Shown in pieces: positions 32,451 through 43,605 of a stretch of 64,000 bases of DNA. The position numbers and the translations under genes were made by a program. The stretch is taken from positions 186,001 through 250,000 of the forward strand of contig JAGVSM010002716.1 in NCBI GenBank assembly GCA_022494885.1, written 5' to 3'. The first letter of the stretch is position 1. Each line of letters starts with the position of its first letter. The notes under the pieces were generated by a model. It was not told the DNA's origin, ran no database searches, and worked only from the letters and a program-made list of their open reading frames with translations. Origin of the DNA: Micrasema longulum (lineage: Eukaryota > Arthropoda > Insecta > Trichoptera > Brachycentridae).

Positions 32451-33378
32451 CTTCCTCATTCAAAATTACACAATTTAAAAATACTTTGGATGCTATGTAT
32501 AAGTAGCAAAAAAAAATGTTTTTACTCGAAAGTATTTCGTAGACCCTTATTACTTTTAAAATGTAAAAAAATACGTGACATTTCCCTACCCAACTTTTTC
32601 CATGTTTTTAGAATTCCACACTTCCCTCTCATACTTAAGGGTCATCTCCGGGACACCGCTGTGAACTGCTTATTTTGAAATAAACTTAATAATTAACGTG
32701 ACTGTTTGATTCGATGGATAGCACAAAACTAGAGTAGTCACGAAAGAAGATACCCCACCCAAGCCTCACACCTAACCGACGAATTATTCAAAAACATTTT
32801 TTTTGGTTCGATTTCATTTACGCATAACAAATAAAGCTGCTTTATACATTATTCATAACTAAGTGATAAAAACACAAACGTAATAATATAACCAGAGAGG
32901 GTAAAGTTATTCTAGTGTTAAGCTTTGCTAGCGATACCTCGATCTGATCCACACCTCAGAGATACAAGCTTAATCCTTAAGCTGCTTTAAAATTAGATCT
33001 ACACCAAGTGCTGTTGTTAATCCGGATATTTTCCGATGTTTTTCAAAGCCCGGAACGTTAAAGTTTTACGATTTCCCCTCATTAAAGCCTAGCAGTTTAC
33101 GATGCAAAATTTCAACTGACAAACATTGGCATAATTTTATCACCGACATAATTCATTCAAAGAACTTAGCATCGCGCAATTCTTAGCTTCAAATGTTGGA
33201 GTTTCTTAAGCTCGCCTTCAAAATGACAAGATATTAGTGACGAGCCTAACATATCCAATCAATTTTAATATGACGTAATGATAATCGAAAAATATGATTT
33301 TCAAATTAATATGATTCCACAATTCCTTTTTCTTCTCGAACTCATTTAGTGTCCACGTGGATCGACTGTGGAATTATC
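32451..33378. other. Unassigned DNA
   Basis: No gene. 32930-33230 is less AT-rich but has no recognisable domain on either strand. Confidence 0.3.
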
Positions 33379-33440
33379 TCCCATCTACCGGTCGATTATT
33401 TAAAGCTGACGCGTTTGAAAAACTTACACAAACGCATTGT
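33379..33440 (+). repeat. Single end of MITE family D
   Basis: TCGATTATTTAAAGCTGACG and AAACTTACACAAACGCATT match the left arm at 33719-33765. No partner arm was found in the next 300 bp. Confidence 0.5.
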
Positions 33441-33716
33441 GTAGTATCTGTGAATAAGCGTACGGTATGACATCGCATAGCATACGCATCATAAAAATAA
33501 TATCTGCCTTTCTCGCACTCAGACGCGCTTATTAGCGTGACATAGACTACTATTGCTCTGTTAGTTGATAATGATATGGTTATAAAATAAACACAGGACT
33601 GCGTTCGTCTGATTTTCGCTGCGATTCTTAGTGGTAAATATATGTATTCAACGTTTAGCTTTGGATTAAAAATACCGGTCAGTAAATATATTTTTTCATT
33701 TGATCTAATCATGTAT

Positions 33717-34163
33717 AGATCGATTATCTAGTGCTGGCGCGTTCGCAAAACTTACACAAACACATTTTTAATGTACAGGATATTGATTAAAAAATAAATA
33801 AATTAAAATTTTCTGTCTGTCAAAAAACAATCAGCTTAGAAAGTTTCGTATATTTACATATTAAATAACGTGTCGCTTCCAAAAATAAATACTATCCTTT
33901 TTTGTATTTAGTTCGTCGAAATCGATAAACAAAAAATATTATTTTAAATAAATAATGTGCTTGTGTAAAAAAAATTAATGTATTACATTTTATTAACGCA
34001 TTTTTTTCTTTTTTATATACACAACCCTCTAATCCAACACGGATTAAAAAAAATGATAGATCATTTGGTTAAAATTTTACATAACCATTTTTAAATCAAC
34101 ATCATGTAGATTTTAAATGCGTTAGTGTAAATTTTGCGAACGCGCCAGCTATAGTTAATCGAA
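33717..34163. mobile_element. MITE-like element, family D
   Basis: Inverted arms: left GATCGATTATCTAGTGCTGG then CGCGTTCGCAAAACTTACAC; right is the inverse (GTGTAAATTTTGCGAACGCG then CCAGCTATAGTTAATCGA). The arms extend about 60 bp with mismatches. The internal sequence is AT-rich and non-coding. Confidence 0.65.
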
Positions 34164-35071
34164 CAGTACTATCAAAGATGTTTCTACAGTATCTTTGATT
34201 AAATCACGTCAGAAAAAACATCTCCTTTCTCTTCCTTAATCTCTCCTCCTTTCCGATCTCTTTATTCCTTTTCCCCTTTGAATGCTGATGTTAGTTTGCA
34301 TTAGTTTATATACAAAAACTGGTTTATCTTTTTTTGAACATACATAGTTTTTCATTTATGTTCTCTATTGAATACGTTTCGAAACTTAAATAATATAAAT
34401 AACGCTTTTATTTTATTGGTTGGTTGGATAAAATTGCTATTTGGCAATAAGCCCGCCAATGCACACTGTGTATTATGTACAAAAAGTTGAATAAATAAAT
34501 GGTTGTAGAATTTTAATAGATTGATTAATACGAGAATTAAAAGTTCGGGAGACTTAAATATTAAAGGTAAACATTATGAACACGATGAAAGCTTTTGAGA
34601 TGTGGTTACATCGCAGAAAGTTTAAGATACCTTGGGCAGACCTGATAACAAACAACTCGGAAGTTTTAAGTCGAGCTTGAACGAACAGAAAACTCTTAAC
34701 AACCATAAAAGTTCGTAAAATTTAAAATCTAGGGCATATAATGCGTGGAGAAAAGTACCACTTGATACCTGATTATGTGTAGAATACTAGAAATTCTCAA
34801 ATTCGGTTATTTCTTCTAACAAGTTCCATGCGATTTTTCACTCGCATCTCTACTCGCGAAAGTTTGAATAAAAAATAACGTAAAACGAAATGGCCGCTGT
34901 TTCAACAACCTGAGGGTAGAATGACACAATACAGCCGTAAACTGCTTCTTTTCTGCTCGGCTGAATTACAAATAGATCTACTGAACCTGAAAATTAAAGA
35001 CTTCAAATATTATAAAAGGTGCAATGTACAGTAAGAAAAATATAACAGGAGAATAAAAATATATGAATACG
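34164..35071. other. Unassigned DNA
   Basis: AT-rich with no recognised gene. Confidence 0.35.
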
Positions 35072-35550
35072 CATACAATATAAAAACGGCTTTTCAGGGC
35101 CACATCGCGAAACTTCAGAGGAATATTCCTCACGGTAAGGTTTAAAAAAATCGTAATAAAAATGTTCAAAATTCTTTTTATTAGTCACATTATTTTTATT
35201 TTTTATAATTTCTAAATGTAGTCCATTTTTAATATCTCGGATTAGCATCTTTTTGGAAAACCCCTATGCCTTCCCCACAAAAAAATTAGATAAAAACGTA
35301 TTTGACTAACGAAGTGATACGCACCAGACGCGGACAAGGGAAGCGGCTGGGTAGGAGAGGGGTAGGAGTTTATGGAGGGACTGCTTGTCCAAAAAATTAA
35401 GGATTTTCTACATTTTGAGATTATAGAACGATTTTTTTTTTAAATGACTCTTTAGAAAAATTTTAAAAGGGTTTTTAAAATTCTTACCATGAGGAATGTT
35501 TTTTCGAAGTTTCGCGGTCTGGCCCTGAAAACCCGTGTTTATACATGCCC
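35072..35550. mobile_element. MITE-like element, family E
   Basis: Inverted arms: left GGCTTTTCAGGGCCACATCG, CGAAACTTC, TTCCTCACGGTAAG; right inverse CTTACCATGAGGAATG, GAAGTTTCGCGGTC, TGGCCCTGAAAACCCG. Arms are about 90 bp and diverged. The core at 35180-35400 is non-coding. Confidence 0.65.
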
Positions 35551-35699
35551 CTGCTATTTGTATAAACACTAAAACGTTAATACATTGAATTATCATCATT
35601 TTTATTTCTGTGTCAGGGCGGATGATGAATGGAGATATGGGTGTTTTCAACTCGACGGCTACTCTAAATAAAATTGAAGAGAGACTCTCCCATACTAAA

Positions 35700-35890
35700 T
35701 GACTAGAAATCTTCTTCTTCTTTGTCTTATTGTAGATCTGGCGATGTGTTCCACTTAGACTTCTCACTTAGAGGCCCAACATCCTTCCATCGTTTAGGTG
35801 ATTTTCCAGGTAGGCGCCGTCCGGAAGGCAATTATTCCGCTTCTGTGGACACCAGTTTATCCCTGCTCATTCTGTTTATGTGGTCTCTCT
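35700..35890 (-). pseudogene. LINE ORF2 C-terminal relic
   Basis: Minus strand: NRMSRDKLVSTEAE, stop, LPSGRRLPGKSPKRWKDVG. It resembles the GHVxRM ... GRPxKRWxDD signature near the ORF2 end of R1/RTE-like elements. Weak and short. Confidence 0.4.
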
Positions 35891-36016
35891 AGAATCTACA
35901 ATTAATTATCTTCGATTTCGCAAATTTCCCGTATAAAGTCTTTTCTCTCCTGGAGCCTTATGCTGGAAAGATGTGACATTTTGTCACCCACTCGACAATA
36001 GTCAATTGGGCATCTC

Positions 36017-36227
36017 GTAAGTAAATTAAATAAAGTTATTTTTATCTTAAGGAATCTTGTTTTTCAGAAATCATTACAAAACCACACTCACGAAGGATGG
36101 GACACCAACAATAAAATAAAATACTTAAACTCATTAAAATAACATTATATCCATTCATTTGTTAACCCATAGAAAATTTGTCGATAATGATCCTTAAGAT
36201 AAAAATAACTTTATTTAATTTACTTAC
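36017..36227. repeat. Perfect 37-bp inverted repeat
   Basis: 36017-36053 begins GTAAGTAAATTAAATAAAGT and ends ATCTTAAGGA; its exact inverse is at 36191-36227 with 137 bases between. It lies about 70 bases upstream of the hammerhead-like motif at 36294, so it may be part of a PLE end. Confidence 0.85.
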
Positions 36228-36293
36228 ATATAACTTTGAATTATGTATCCTTACCTCTGTTCTGTATAAATACATTTAACTTTTTAATAAAGA

Positions 36294-36341
36294 TACCAGT
36301 CTCGAAGATGTCGCGAAAGCGATGAAACCGGTCACTGGATA
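36294..36341 (+). ncRNA. Hammerhead-ribozyme-like motif of a PLE
   Basis: CTCGAAGA (one inserted C relative to CTGAAGA), stem II TCGC-GAAA-GCGA, GAAAC, palindromic ACCGGT and GTC. Stem I CCAGT/ACTGG pairs perfectly. About 60 bases downstream, ATGAACTTCCATCAAGAA resembles the leader after the copy at 47461. Confidence 0.6.
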
Positions 36342-36527
36342 TTCCAAATTTGTGGATTAAAGTATCACTCGTGTTTTATTTATATAATAAATTACAATGA
36401 ACTTCCATCAAGAATTTTCACTTACAAACTTAAATGTTTTAGAGTGTTGCCGGTAATTTATTTACTTATTTTAATTTCAATACTACAATCCTGCCAATGA
36501 GGAACTCTTTACCAAATATTTAAAATT

Positions 36528-36666
36528 TGTGGGCCATTTTAAAAGAGTTGTAAATAACTTACTATTAAAAATTGGAATTCAGTTGTGGTAGAGTGGGGTT
36601 CAAACCTCGGACCTGTGTCCTGAGAGTCCGCGACACTACCCACGGGACCACAAACCAGTTGTGTCA
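36528..36666 (-). mobile_element. tRNA-derived SINE, family SINE3
   Basis: Inverse copy: GGGCCATTTTAAAAGAGTTG, GTAAATAACTTACTATTA, B box inverse GGGGTTCAAACCTCGGAC, A box inverse CTACCCACGGGACCACAA. Confidence 0.7.
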
Positions 36667-37194
36667 TGTTTTTTATATGGTTTTATGAAGGTATACCCGT
36701 TCAAGCGTTTTAAGGGTTATTCGTTTCGGCACTTACCTCCATTTGTTTTAATGAATAATTTTCTTCTCTGGCAATTCATAATAAAATGACGCAACAACAC
36801 TTTCTCACCCAGAACTGAATACATGTTTATCAATATCCCGGAATTCGGATGAGTTATTCAAATATGTGTTCATATGTTTATATAACGAGTAGAGTAGACT
36901 CGAAATATACCCACTCGTTATTTACAAATACATTATGAATATGAAATTCTAGCGATTCGTAAATTCCTGTCCCCATTAACTGATTATTTTGGAGGTATTG
37001 GGTCTCGGCGTTTCTCGAAAAGAGCTTTAATTATGCAATCTGTTGTGTGAAATTTTGAGACAGACTCGTGAAACAAATGTCTTGACACCCCCCCCCCCCC
37101 ACCCAGTCAGCCGGATCCGTTTTAAAGGTCTTGTGGCCTCTTTTCAGATACGCAAATTAGAAAAACTAATTTTAATCTTAAATGAATAGTAACA
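36667..37194. other. Unassigned DNA with a C-run
   Basis: No gene. A run of about twelve C lies near 37088-37099. Confidence 0.35.
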
Positions 37195-37470
37195 TATTTA
37201 AACAGAGATGAAGAACATTTAAGAGAAGGTAATATCGAAGTCTAGGCATCTACAGGGCTTATGACCTATCAATAGCTGGTTTAAGTAGCCACTATACACA
37301 CTGTGTAACATTCACCATTCTGCCCAAATTTAAACATCTATATTCCTTGAATTCTTTCATCTTTCATTTAATTTATGTTCTTCATCTCTGTTGTAATATG
37401 TTAATATAAACAGCTCCCCAGGGAGTTGAATCCAGTCCTTGTCTACATAAATTTGTACAAACTCAAAATA
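37195..37470 (+). mobile_element. Family A element, copy A6 (internally deleted)
   Basis: CAGAGATGAAGAACATTTAA, TACAGGGCTTATGACCTATC, CACTGTGTAACATTCACCAT, then directly the right arm TATGTTCTTCATCTCTGTTG and CCCCAGGGAGTTGAATCCAG. The middle present in A1 is missing. Confidence 0.75.
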
Positions 37471-37854
37471 TTGTTGTTAAATGAATAGATTTTTTTTCAC
37501 ATATTTCAGGAGATAATTTTCAAAAGTTGTTAGGTCCAAAAATTAGTTTTTTTTTAGGACGGTTTTTGTACATTAATTTTCGAGCATCGCTTTTGCGTCA
37601 AATGTATCAACGTGGCTTCTATTTGGATATTAATTCAATGTTTTTGAATTGTTAAATTTGGTCAAGTCCTTCACTGTTCAGCTTCGGTATATGTGTTTTA
37701 CATTAAAAAAATATTTTTTGCAATAATTCAATATGAATTTTAATTATGTTTTTAATGTTTCAAACAGTAACTATATGGGATATTATAATCAAATATATTA
37801 AAATTAAATGGCATTGTTTTTTTATATGTCACACTTTTTTTTATAATTTAATAA
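37471..37854. other. AT-rich DNA
   Basis: Nothing recognised. Confidence 0.35.
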
Positions 37855-37895
37855 CCAACTAGTTTCGGCAAAATACTATGTCTTCTTCAGGGTTA
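37855..37895 (-). ncRNA. Hammerhead-like PLE motif, decayed
   Basis: Minus strand: CTGAAGA (37884-37890), then GACATA-GTAT-TTTGCC as a weakened stem II, GAAAC (37862-37866) and TAGTTGG. Stem I TAACC/GGTTA can pair. The core is intact but stem II is poor. Confidence 0.5.
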
Positions 37896-38504
37896 ATTAC
37901 AAACTAATATAATATAAAACGTGCCAAGGAAGACATTTTACAATTTCTGTTAAGTCTGGTATATATAATATATATAAATCTGGTATAATATATAAATATA
38001 CAAAATGAATTGTTTTAGATAAGACTTTTTACACAGAAATATAAAAATTATTGATTAATGATATAAACATATTTTTACTAATCTCAACCAAGTGTTTATT
38101 GTTATTATTTGTCCTTTCTATTTTTGTTGTTTATATTTATTTATTTTATTAGGTAAACAAACAGTATGTACACAAATATTGCCAATTTCTTTGTATATTA
38201 GTTTAAGAAACTCATGCGCACACCAAAAAAATTGTTTACACTTAATACAATAATTTAAATTATTTTTATTACAATTTGTAATTGCATGTAAAGGCCAATG
38301 TTATGAAGTATTAATAGAAGGCCCTAATAAAGAAAAATAACGAGAGTTTTTCGATGGCGGATTCCTCTGTATAATTCCATAAACATTACCAAAAAGTACC
38401 TATTTATTTTTAAAAAACGGGGTACATTGTACGAAATTATTTTTAAAAATAAACTTGGAGCATTTAAAAAGGGAACCTCGCGAAAATAAAAGTATAAGGG
38501 GGAT
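37896..38504. other. AT-rich DNA
   Basis: Probably PLE leader at the start; nothing else recognised. Confidence 0.3.
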
Positions 38505-38569
38505 AGAAATTTCGAAGAGTTGAAATGTGAATTTGTAAACATAGGCAGAATGGTAAATGCTACACATGT
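38505..38569 (-). mobile_element. Family A fragment (A7) cut by a SINE2
   Basis: GAAGAGTTGAAATGTGAATT, CATAGGCAGAATGGTAAATG and CTACACA match the internal minus-orientation sequence of A3. It breaks off where SINE2 begins. Confidence 0.55.
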
Positions 38570-38712
38570 CGGTCTCATAGTGTAATAGTTAGCTCGTTTG
38601 CCTACCATGCAAGAGGTCTCGGAGTCGATTCCCGACATGGTTGTTATGGAGTATTTATTTACAAGGGTGTTTTTACAGTAGAATATTTAATCGTTCCTGG
38701 AATATTTAATCG
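38570..38712 (+). mobile_element. SINE2 copy, 5' half
   Basis: GGTCTCATAGTGTAATAGTT head, B box GGAGTCGATTCCCGACAT, then AAGGGTGTTTTTACAGTAGA. It stops at a duplicated GAATATTTAATCGTTCC (38681 and 38699), where repeat I begins, so the 3' domain is lost. Confidence 0.7.
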
Positions 38713-38955
38713 TTCCCATCTCAAATTACGCTTCCCATCCTTACAATACAAAAATACTTGATTTATTACCGCCATTATAATTAGTAAACAACGATAAAAT
38801 AAAATAGGATAGAATTCATTAGTTAAGTATACCTTGATATAGAAGCTGGTATAGCTTTGTAACCGGTCTGTGGAAAAAAAAGTTGTAAAAATTAGTTTTT
38901 ATTTAGTTTATTATAAAGAATAACCGCAAAGTTAATGCTTTAAATGAAAAAAAAG
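38713..38955 (+). repeat. Dispersed repeat I, copy 2
   Basis: CCCATCTCAAATTACGCTTC ... GTATACCTTGATATAGAAGC ... AATAACCGCAAAGTTAATGC, continuous here where copy 1 is interrupted. Confidence 0.6.
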
Positions 38956-39924
38956 TTTTTTATTTATGTTTAATTTTAGTCTAAACCATGTATTAAATTA
39001 AAATCTGATTACTTATTTGCATGCAATGAAGTCACTTTTCATTTTTCTTTATTCCCAACCAAATCGTACGTTGCTACATCAAGACCTTGTAAGTTATCTA
39101 CATTCAGTTTCTTTCGTATCCGTAACAATAGTTTGTTGGTGTTCTGACGTGAGAAATTTCTGAAATTATTTTGTACGCACAATACAAATCCATATATTTC
39201 GGCAGAGTAACAACCATAAACAATATGAGTATGAAATGAGCGCGCGAGTCAAATGTAATTCCTTAGTTTTTGATTTCAAAAGGCCTTTAAGATTTTACCT
39301 GACAATTTAAATTAAACGAATTGTTTTGCCGCCTTCCATATAAAACTAGAGCCTGAATTTTGCGTTTATGAATTTCTTAGAAAGCTTTTAAGGTCATGCA
39401 ATAAATAAGGGTCTGAATTCCAATTAAAAATCATCGATGATTTCTGAAATATACTTAATTAATAAGTTGTCTTTTGAATCGTTACTCAAGTATAGACTCG
39501 CAGACTAAGAGAATAATGTTTGTTTCTAACCTTTATTTTTTTTTGCCTCTGTAGATATATCAATCAATTGTGTAATATGTGGAGGTGGGTTCGCACGGAT
39601 CGATGAGTAAATCAATCCAAATAGGTAAAAAAATTGTGTCCTGTTTATGAAAGTTGGTCTACAAGTATAAATTAATTTGTTATGTTTTTTATGATTCTTT
39701 AAGTTTATATTGCTTATTATGTTGAAAATGATAATAAGGTTAGTTGGATTAATTACGTTTTTATTTTCTTATTATGTTTATGATGTTAAATAACTAATTT
39801 AAGGCATATTGCATTTATTGTAAAATATTTTCCTCGGCACGGGACACCCCAGTGAGGGAACATTATTCGTTATAAAAAAATAATACAAACATTGTAAAAG
39901 TATAAATAAATTGTAATATACAAC
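38956..39924. other. Unassigned DNA
   Basis: No gene. CCTCGGCACGGGACAC at 39832-39847 is the inverse of the motif at 258-275. Confidence 0.35.
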
Positions 39925-40390
39925 ATATTACAAGAGAGATGAAGAACATTTTAGAGAAGGTGATATATAAGTCTAGGCATCTACAGGGCTTATGACCTGT
40001 CATTGGCTGGTTTAAGTGGCCAGTTTCAACACTGTGTAACATTTATCATTCTGTCCATATTTGAAAATCTATATTTCTTCAATCTTTTTATCTATTGATG
40101 TTTGTGAAGTTAAAGAGCTGCAACCTTTATTTATTTATGCGGTGAGATTCGTCTAATTAAATAATATTACTTACATACTAGGCAACACCTGAAAATCTTA
40201 TTTTTAAAATTTCTATGCTTCTTCATGGATCAAGTGGATTAATTAACAACATTCTATTTTACCTTCTCTAAAATGATCTTCATCTCTGTTGTAATATGTT
40301 AATATTAACAGCTCCCCAGGAAGTTGAATCAAGTCCTTGTATACAAAAATTTGGACAAACTCAAAATATTGTTAAAACATACTTTGTCAA
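39925..40390 (+). mobile_element. Family A element, copy A8
   Basis: Full arrangement: ATATTACAAGAGAGATGAAG, TACAGGGCTTATGACCTGTC, the internal signature, then the right arm CTTCATCTCTGTTGTAATAT and CCCAGGAAGTTGAATCAAGT, ending GACAAACTCAAAATATTGTT. Confidence 0.75.
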
Positions 40391-40534
40391 AGGCGCCATC
40401 GAATAAATACCATCATCCTAATTCAATCAACTCCAACAGATCGGGTAAGAATTTTTATGATTTGCGTAATGTAATTGATAATTTTATTGGCGATTATTTT
40501 GTCTAAAACCACTAAGAATTAAATTTGTAGGTTT

Positions 40535-40905
40535 TTATGAACAAATTACAACAGAGATGAAGAAAATTTTAGAGTCTAGGCATTAACAGGGCTTATGACC
40601 TGTCATTGTCTGGTTTAAATGATCAGTTTACACACTATGTAACATTCACCATTTTGTCGATGTTTGAATATCCATATTTCTTCAATTCTTTCATCTGTTG
40701 ATTTTAGCGAAGTTAAAGAGCTAAAACCTTTATCGTTGTGAAGAGATTCATCCGATCGAATTATTTCACATACTAGGTAACCCTTGAAAACAATTTTTCA
40801 ATTTTTAAACTTCTCCTTAGACCAGTTGGATTTACATATCTAAGGAGTGAAATTTAGTATTTTGTCTACAAACATTTGGACAAACTTAAAATATTGTAAT
40901 GTATA
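40535..40905 (+). mobile_element. Family A element, copy A9
   Basis: ACAAATTACAACAGAGATGA, AACAGGGCTTATGACCTGTC, ... CATACTAGGTAACCCTTG, ending GACAAACTTAAAATATTGTA. Next to A8, like the A2/A3 pair. Confidence 0.75.
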
Positions 40906-41009
40906 TTTTTGTTTATAAATGTATACATACATTTTGAAATAGATCTTAATACTCTTTCAATAATATGACATGTAAATGGTAGAAATGCCGAGTATAAATG
41001 AAAAAAAAA

Positions 41010-41595
41010 AGTATATGGGAACTTCAGCCCTAAGAAATCGGATACAATAAATGTGTCCTTGCACGCGGTAAAAATTGGACCTATACCTAGTTAGGCAGTT
41101 TAGATGAACCAACAGCAAAAAAAAAAAATGGATGTTTACTTTTACAACTGAATTAATTTGTTGTATAAATAATTACTTGTATATTGCTATAATAATAAAT
41201 TTGTTTTTTTAAATAGAAAAAAAATTAAAAAATGTATCCTTGCACGCGGTAAAAACTGGAGCAATCAATTCTACTGCAAAGTTTCCTGAAAATGAACGAA
41301 AAAAACAGTTGAATAAAACGAACTACTTTGAATGACGTCACTGGTTCATATGAATCAACCTATTATATGACAGCTATGGAAGACTTCCGGTTTGCTTACC
41401 GTGGATAGACCAATGGGAAAAACTGCTCGAGAATAATCGGAAAAGAACCTCTGACGTCACGCGCAGATTAATTTCAGAAATACAAAATCTTAAAAAAACG
41501 TAGCCCCAATAGTACGATATACATTTTTTTTTTGGCTTAGTTTAATAGTCTATTGACAAATAAATAAAAAAAAACACTTGACTTTCTCATTATAT
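41010..41595 (+). repeat. Dispersed repeat C, copy 2
   Basis: Uninterrupted copy of the repeat split at 31375/32278. The motif TCCTTGCACGCGGTAAAAA occurs twice, at about 41056 and 41236, so this copy has an internal ~180-bp duplication or insertion. No coding capacity. Confidence 0.6.
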
Positions 41596-41710
41596 GTGCG
41601 TTACCTAGATGAAACATAAAATAGCGTTCACTTGCAGTTGTAAATTATTAAAATTTAATATAATTCTCAACGGGGAACTAGAATCCTAACCATCCATGTA
41701 GCTGCAAGAC

Positions 41711-41902
41711 TTTTTTTTTTTTACATTTTTTTTTTTGCACCACAACAGGCCAGGAGGCCTAATTACAGTGGTGAATTACATCACAGAGCACCCAGGCTTG
41801 AGAAAAATCACATTTTAATTTTTGTGTTCTCACCGGGAATCGAACCCGGAACCTTCCGTGCGTGAGTCAAGCGTCTTGACCACTACACCACGGAGGCCGC
41901 CA
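41711..41902 (-). mobile_element. tRNA-derived SINE, family SINE1
   Basis: Two T runs (41711-41736) mark the minus-strand A tail, followed by the body GCACCACAACAGGCCAGGAG and the complete inverse tRNA head ending GGAGGCCGCC. Nearly identical to the copy at 24048, so the family has been active fairly recently. Confidence 0.8.
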
Positions 41903-43229
41903 CTTGTCGAAATGTTTATAATTCAGCGCTATTGATGTGATTGAATGAAATTGGCGCAATAAAAATTATCCAGAATACATCAAATAAACATTTTTTTGTG
42001 GATAGTCACGCATTTATTTTTATAAACATTACAATTACACGCTTCGATTAAAAAAAACATACAATCACTCTGTTTGACATTTAACATATCTAGTCATCAA
42101 ATATTTGTTGGATTTGCAAATGTCCTTCATCGTCTTTTTTTTCTGCTTCTTCTTTCTTCATTCATTTATCTGCTTATCCTTTCTTCCTCTTCGTCCAGAT
42201 CACTTGATCCGTTCTGGCAGAAAGCTCCCGCTCAAAGGACTTTAAAATCTATCTGTCCCGAGGAAGACGATGACCGGATAAAATTCTATTAGCTGCAATA
42301 TAAGGAATTCTGAAGTTGTGTATTCTGTTTACACGATCTCTCCAAAATCTTCTTCCTCTGCTCCATCGCACAAAGTCTTCATTTTTATGAATACGCAATA
42401 AAATCAATCTAAATGGTCCCATGACACAGGTTCAATAATTAATTACACATAAGATCACCGAACTATAAAATTCATACAGCACCATCAATTTTATCACCCA
42501 CTGCATGCATCCACAGCGATATTGTGCAACCGTGCATGTGTGAAAATATTGAGCAGTATGTGTATTAAGGTTTAACATTAGATTTTAATTTTAAATGGGA
42601 TGTACATTAAAAAAATGTGTAAGCGATTAAGAGCAATAAGTCATAGAATGAATATATTAAAATATTTTGTCCCTGTTAATACTTAACGAATTATTTATTT
42701 ATCTCTCTCAGAATCAATTAAACGATACGCTACAACTTCCAGGGGGTTATTAAGTGAAACTAATATTAATTTTATACAAACTTTGCAAAATTCTATGATA
42801 AAATTGCTACTACACAAAGATGTATACCACCAGAGACACAATATTTTAATATTATTAATATATAAATCTGTAAATAAATTATCAATAGGGCTCTACTTTG
42901 GAACAACTTAATTTGTCAGCATGCGTCGCACTCCGAGTATAAACACAAATTGGTACATGATTACAACACCAGGTTTACTAGTAGTAAAGAATTACCAAGT
43001 ATTTACAAGCCGTTTTTAGATATTGTTATAAATATGGCAAAAAGACACCTAAAATATTTCACATGTTACCAAACAATATTAAAAATTGTTAGTTAAATAT
43101 AGGCGTGAGGCGTATGCTCAAATTATGGCTAATGAAAAAAGGTTTTTTGTATGGACGATAGTTTTTAATCTTTATTGATGTAATAGAATATGGTTTAATA
43201 AATAATTAAATTAATAAAAAAAATATTAA
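41903..43229 (+). other. Unassigned DNA with a possible LINE relic at 42850-43160
   Basis: A frame near 42935-43030 reads EYKHKLVHDYNTRFTSSKEL. HxYNTR is a motif found near the C-terminus of some LINE proteins. It is too short for a firm call. The remainder has no recognised gene; 42074-42290 is an open frame with a TC-rich, low-complexity part. Confidence 0.3.
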
Positions 43230-43400
43230 AAAATCAGATGGGCCCCTTGAAGCTGGCGTCGCGCGTTTGATTTCCGCCAGTTGCCAGAAAAAATCCAAGA
43301 AAGATTTTTGTCAATTGTTCTAGGTGTTGCGGTGTATTTTCTATAACTTCCTTCCAAATTCTCTCTTTCCCACCTGCTGACAAATCTCTAAAATAAAAAC
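43230..43400 (+). mobile_element. tRNA-derived SINE, family SINE4, head truncated
   Basis: AAGCTGGCGTCGCGCGTTTG and TGATTTCCGCCAGTTGCCAG include the B box; the body ends CTTCCTTCCAAATTCTCTCT and CCCACCTGCTGACAAATCTC. The complete copy is at 61775-61985 in inverse. Confidence 0.7.
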
Positions 43401-43605
43401 TCAGCGTTATTCTTTCAAATAAAAAACATAACATACTTATTTCCCCAATTGAAAAAAAAAACACGATTTAAAAGAACACGTTCTTTATAATTGTTGGCTT
43501 GTTAATTTTTTTTGGTGTAGGTTGGCAAACGATAATTCTGGATAAGTGATTTACATTTGATTGCCTTTCTGAAAACCAAAAATTGTAGTAAATATTTGTC
43601 CGCCT

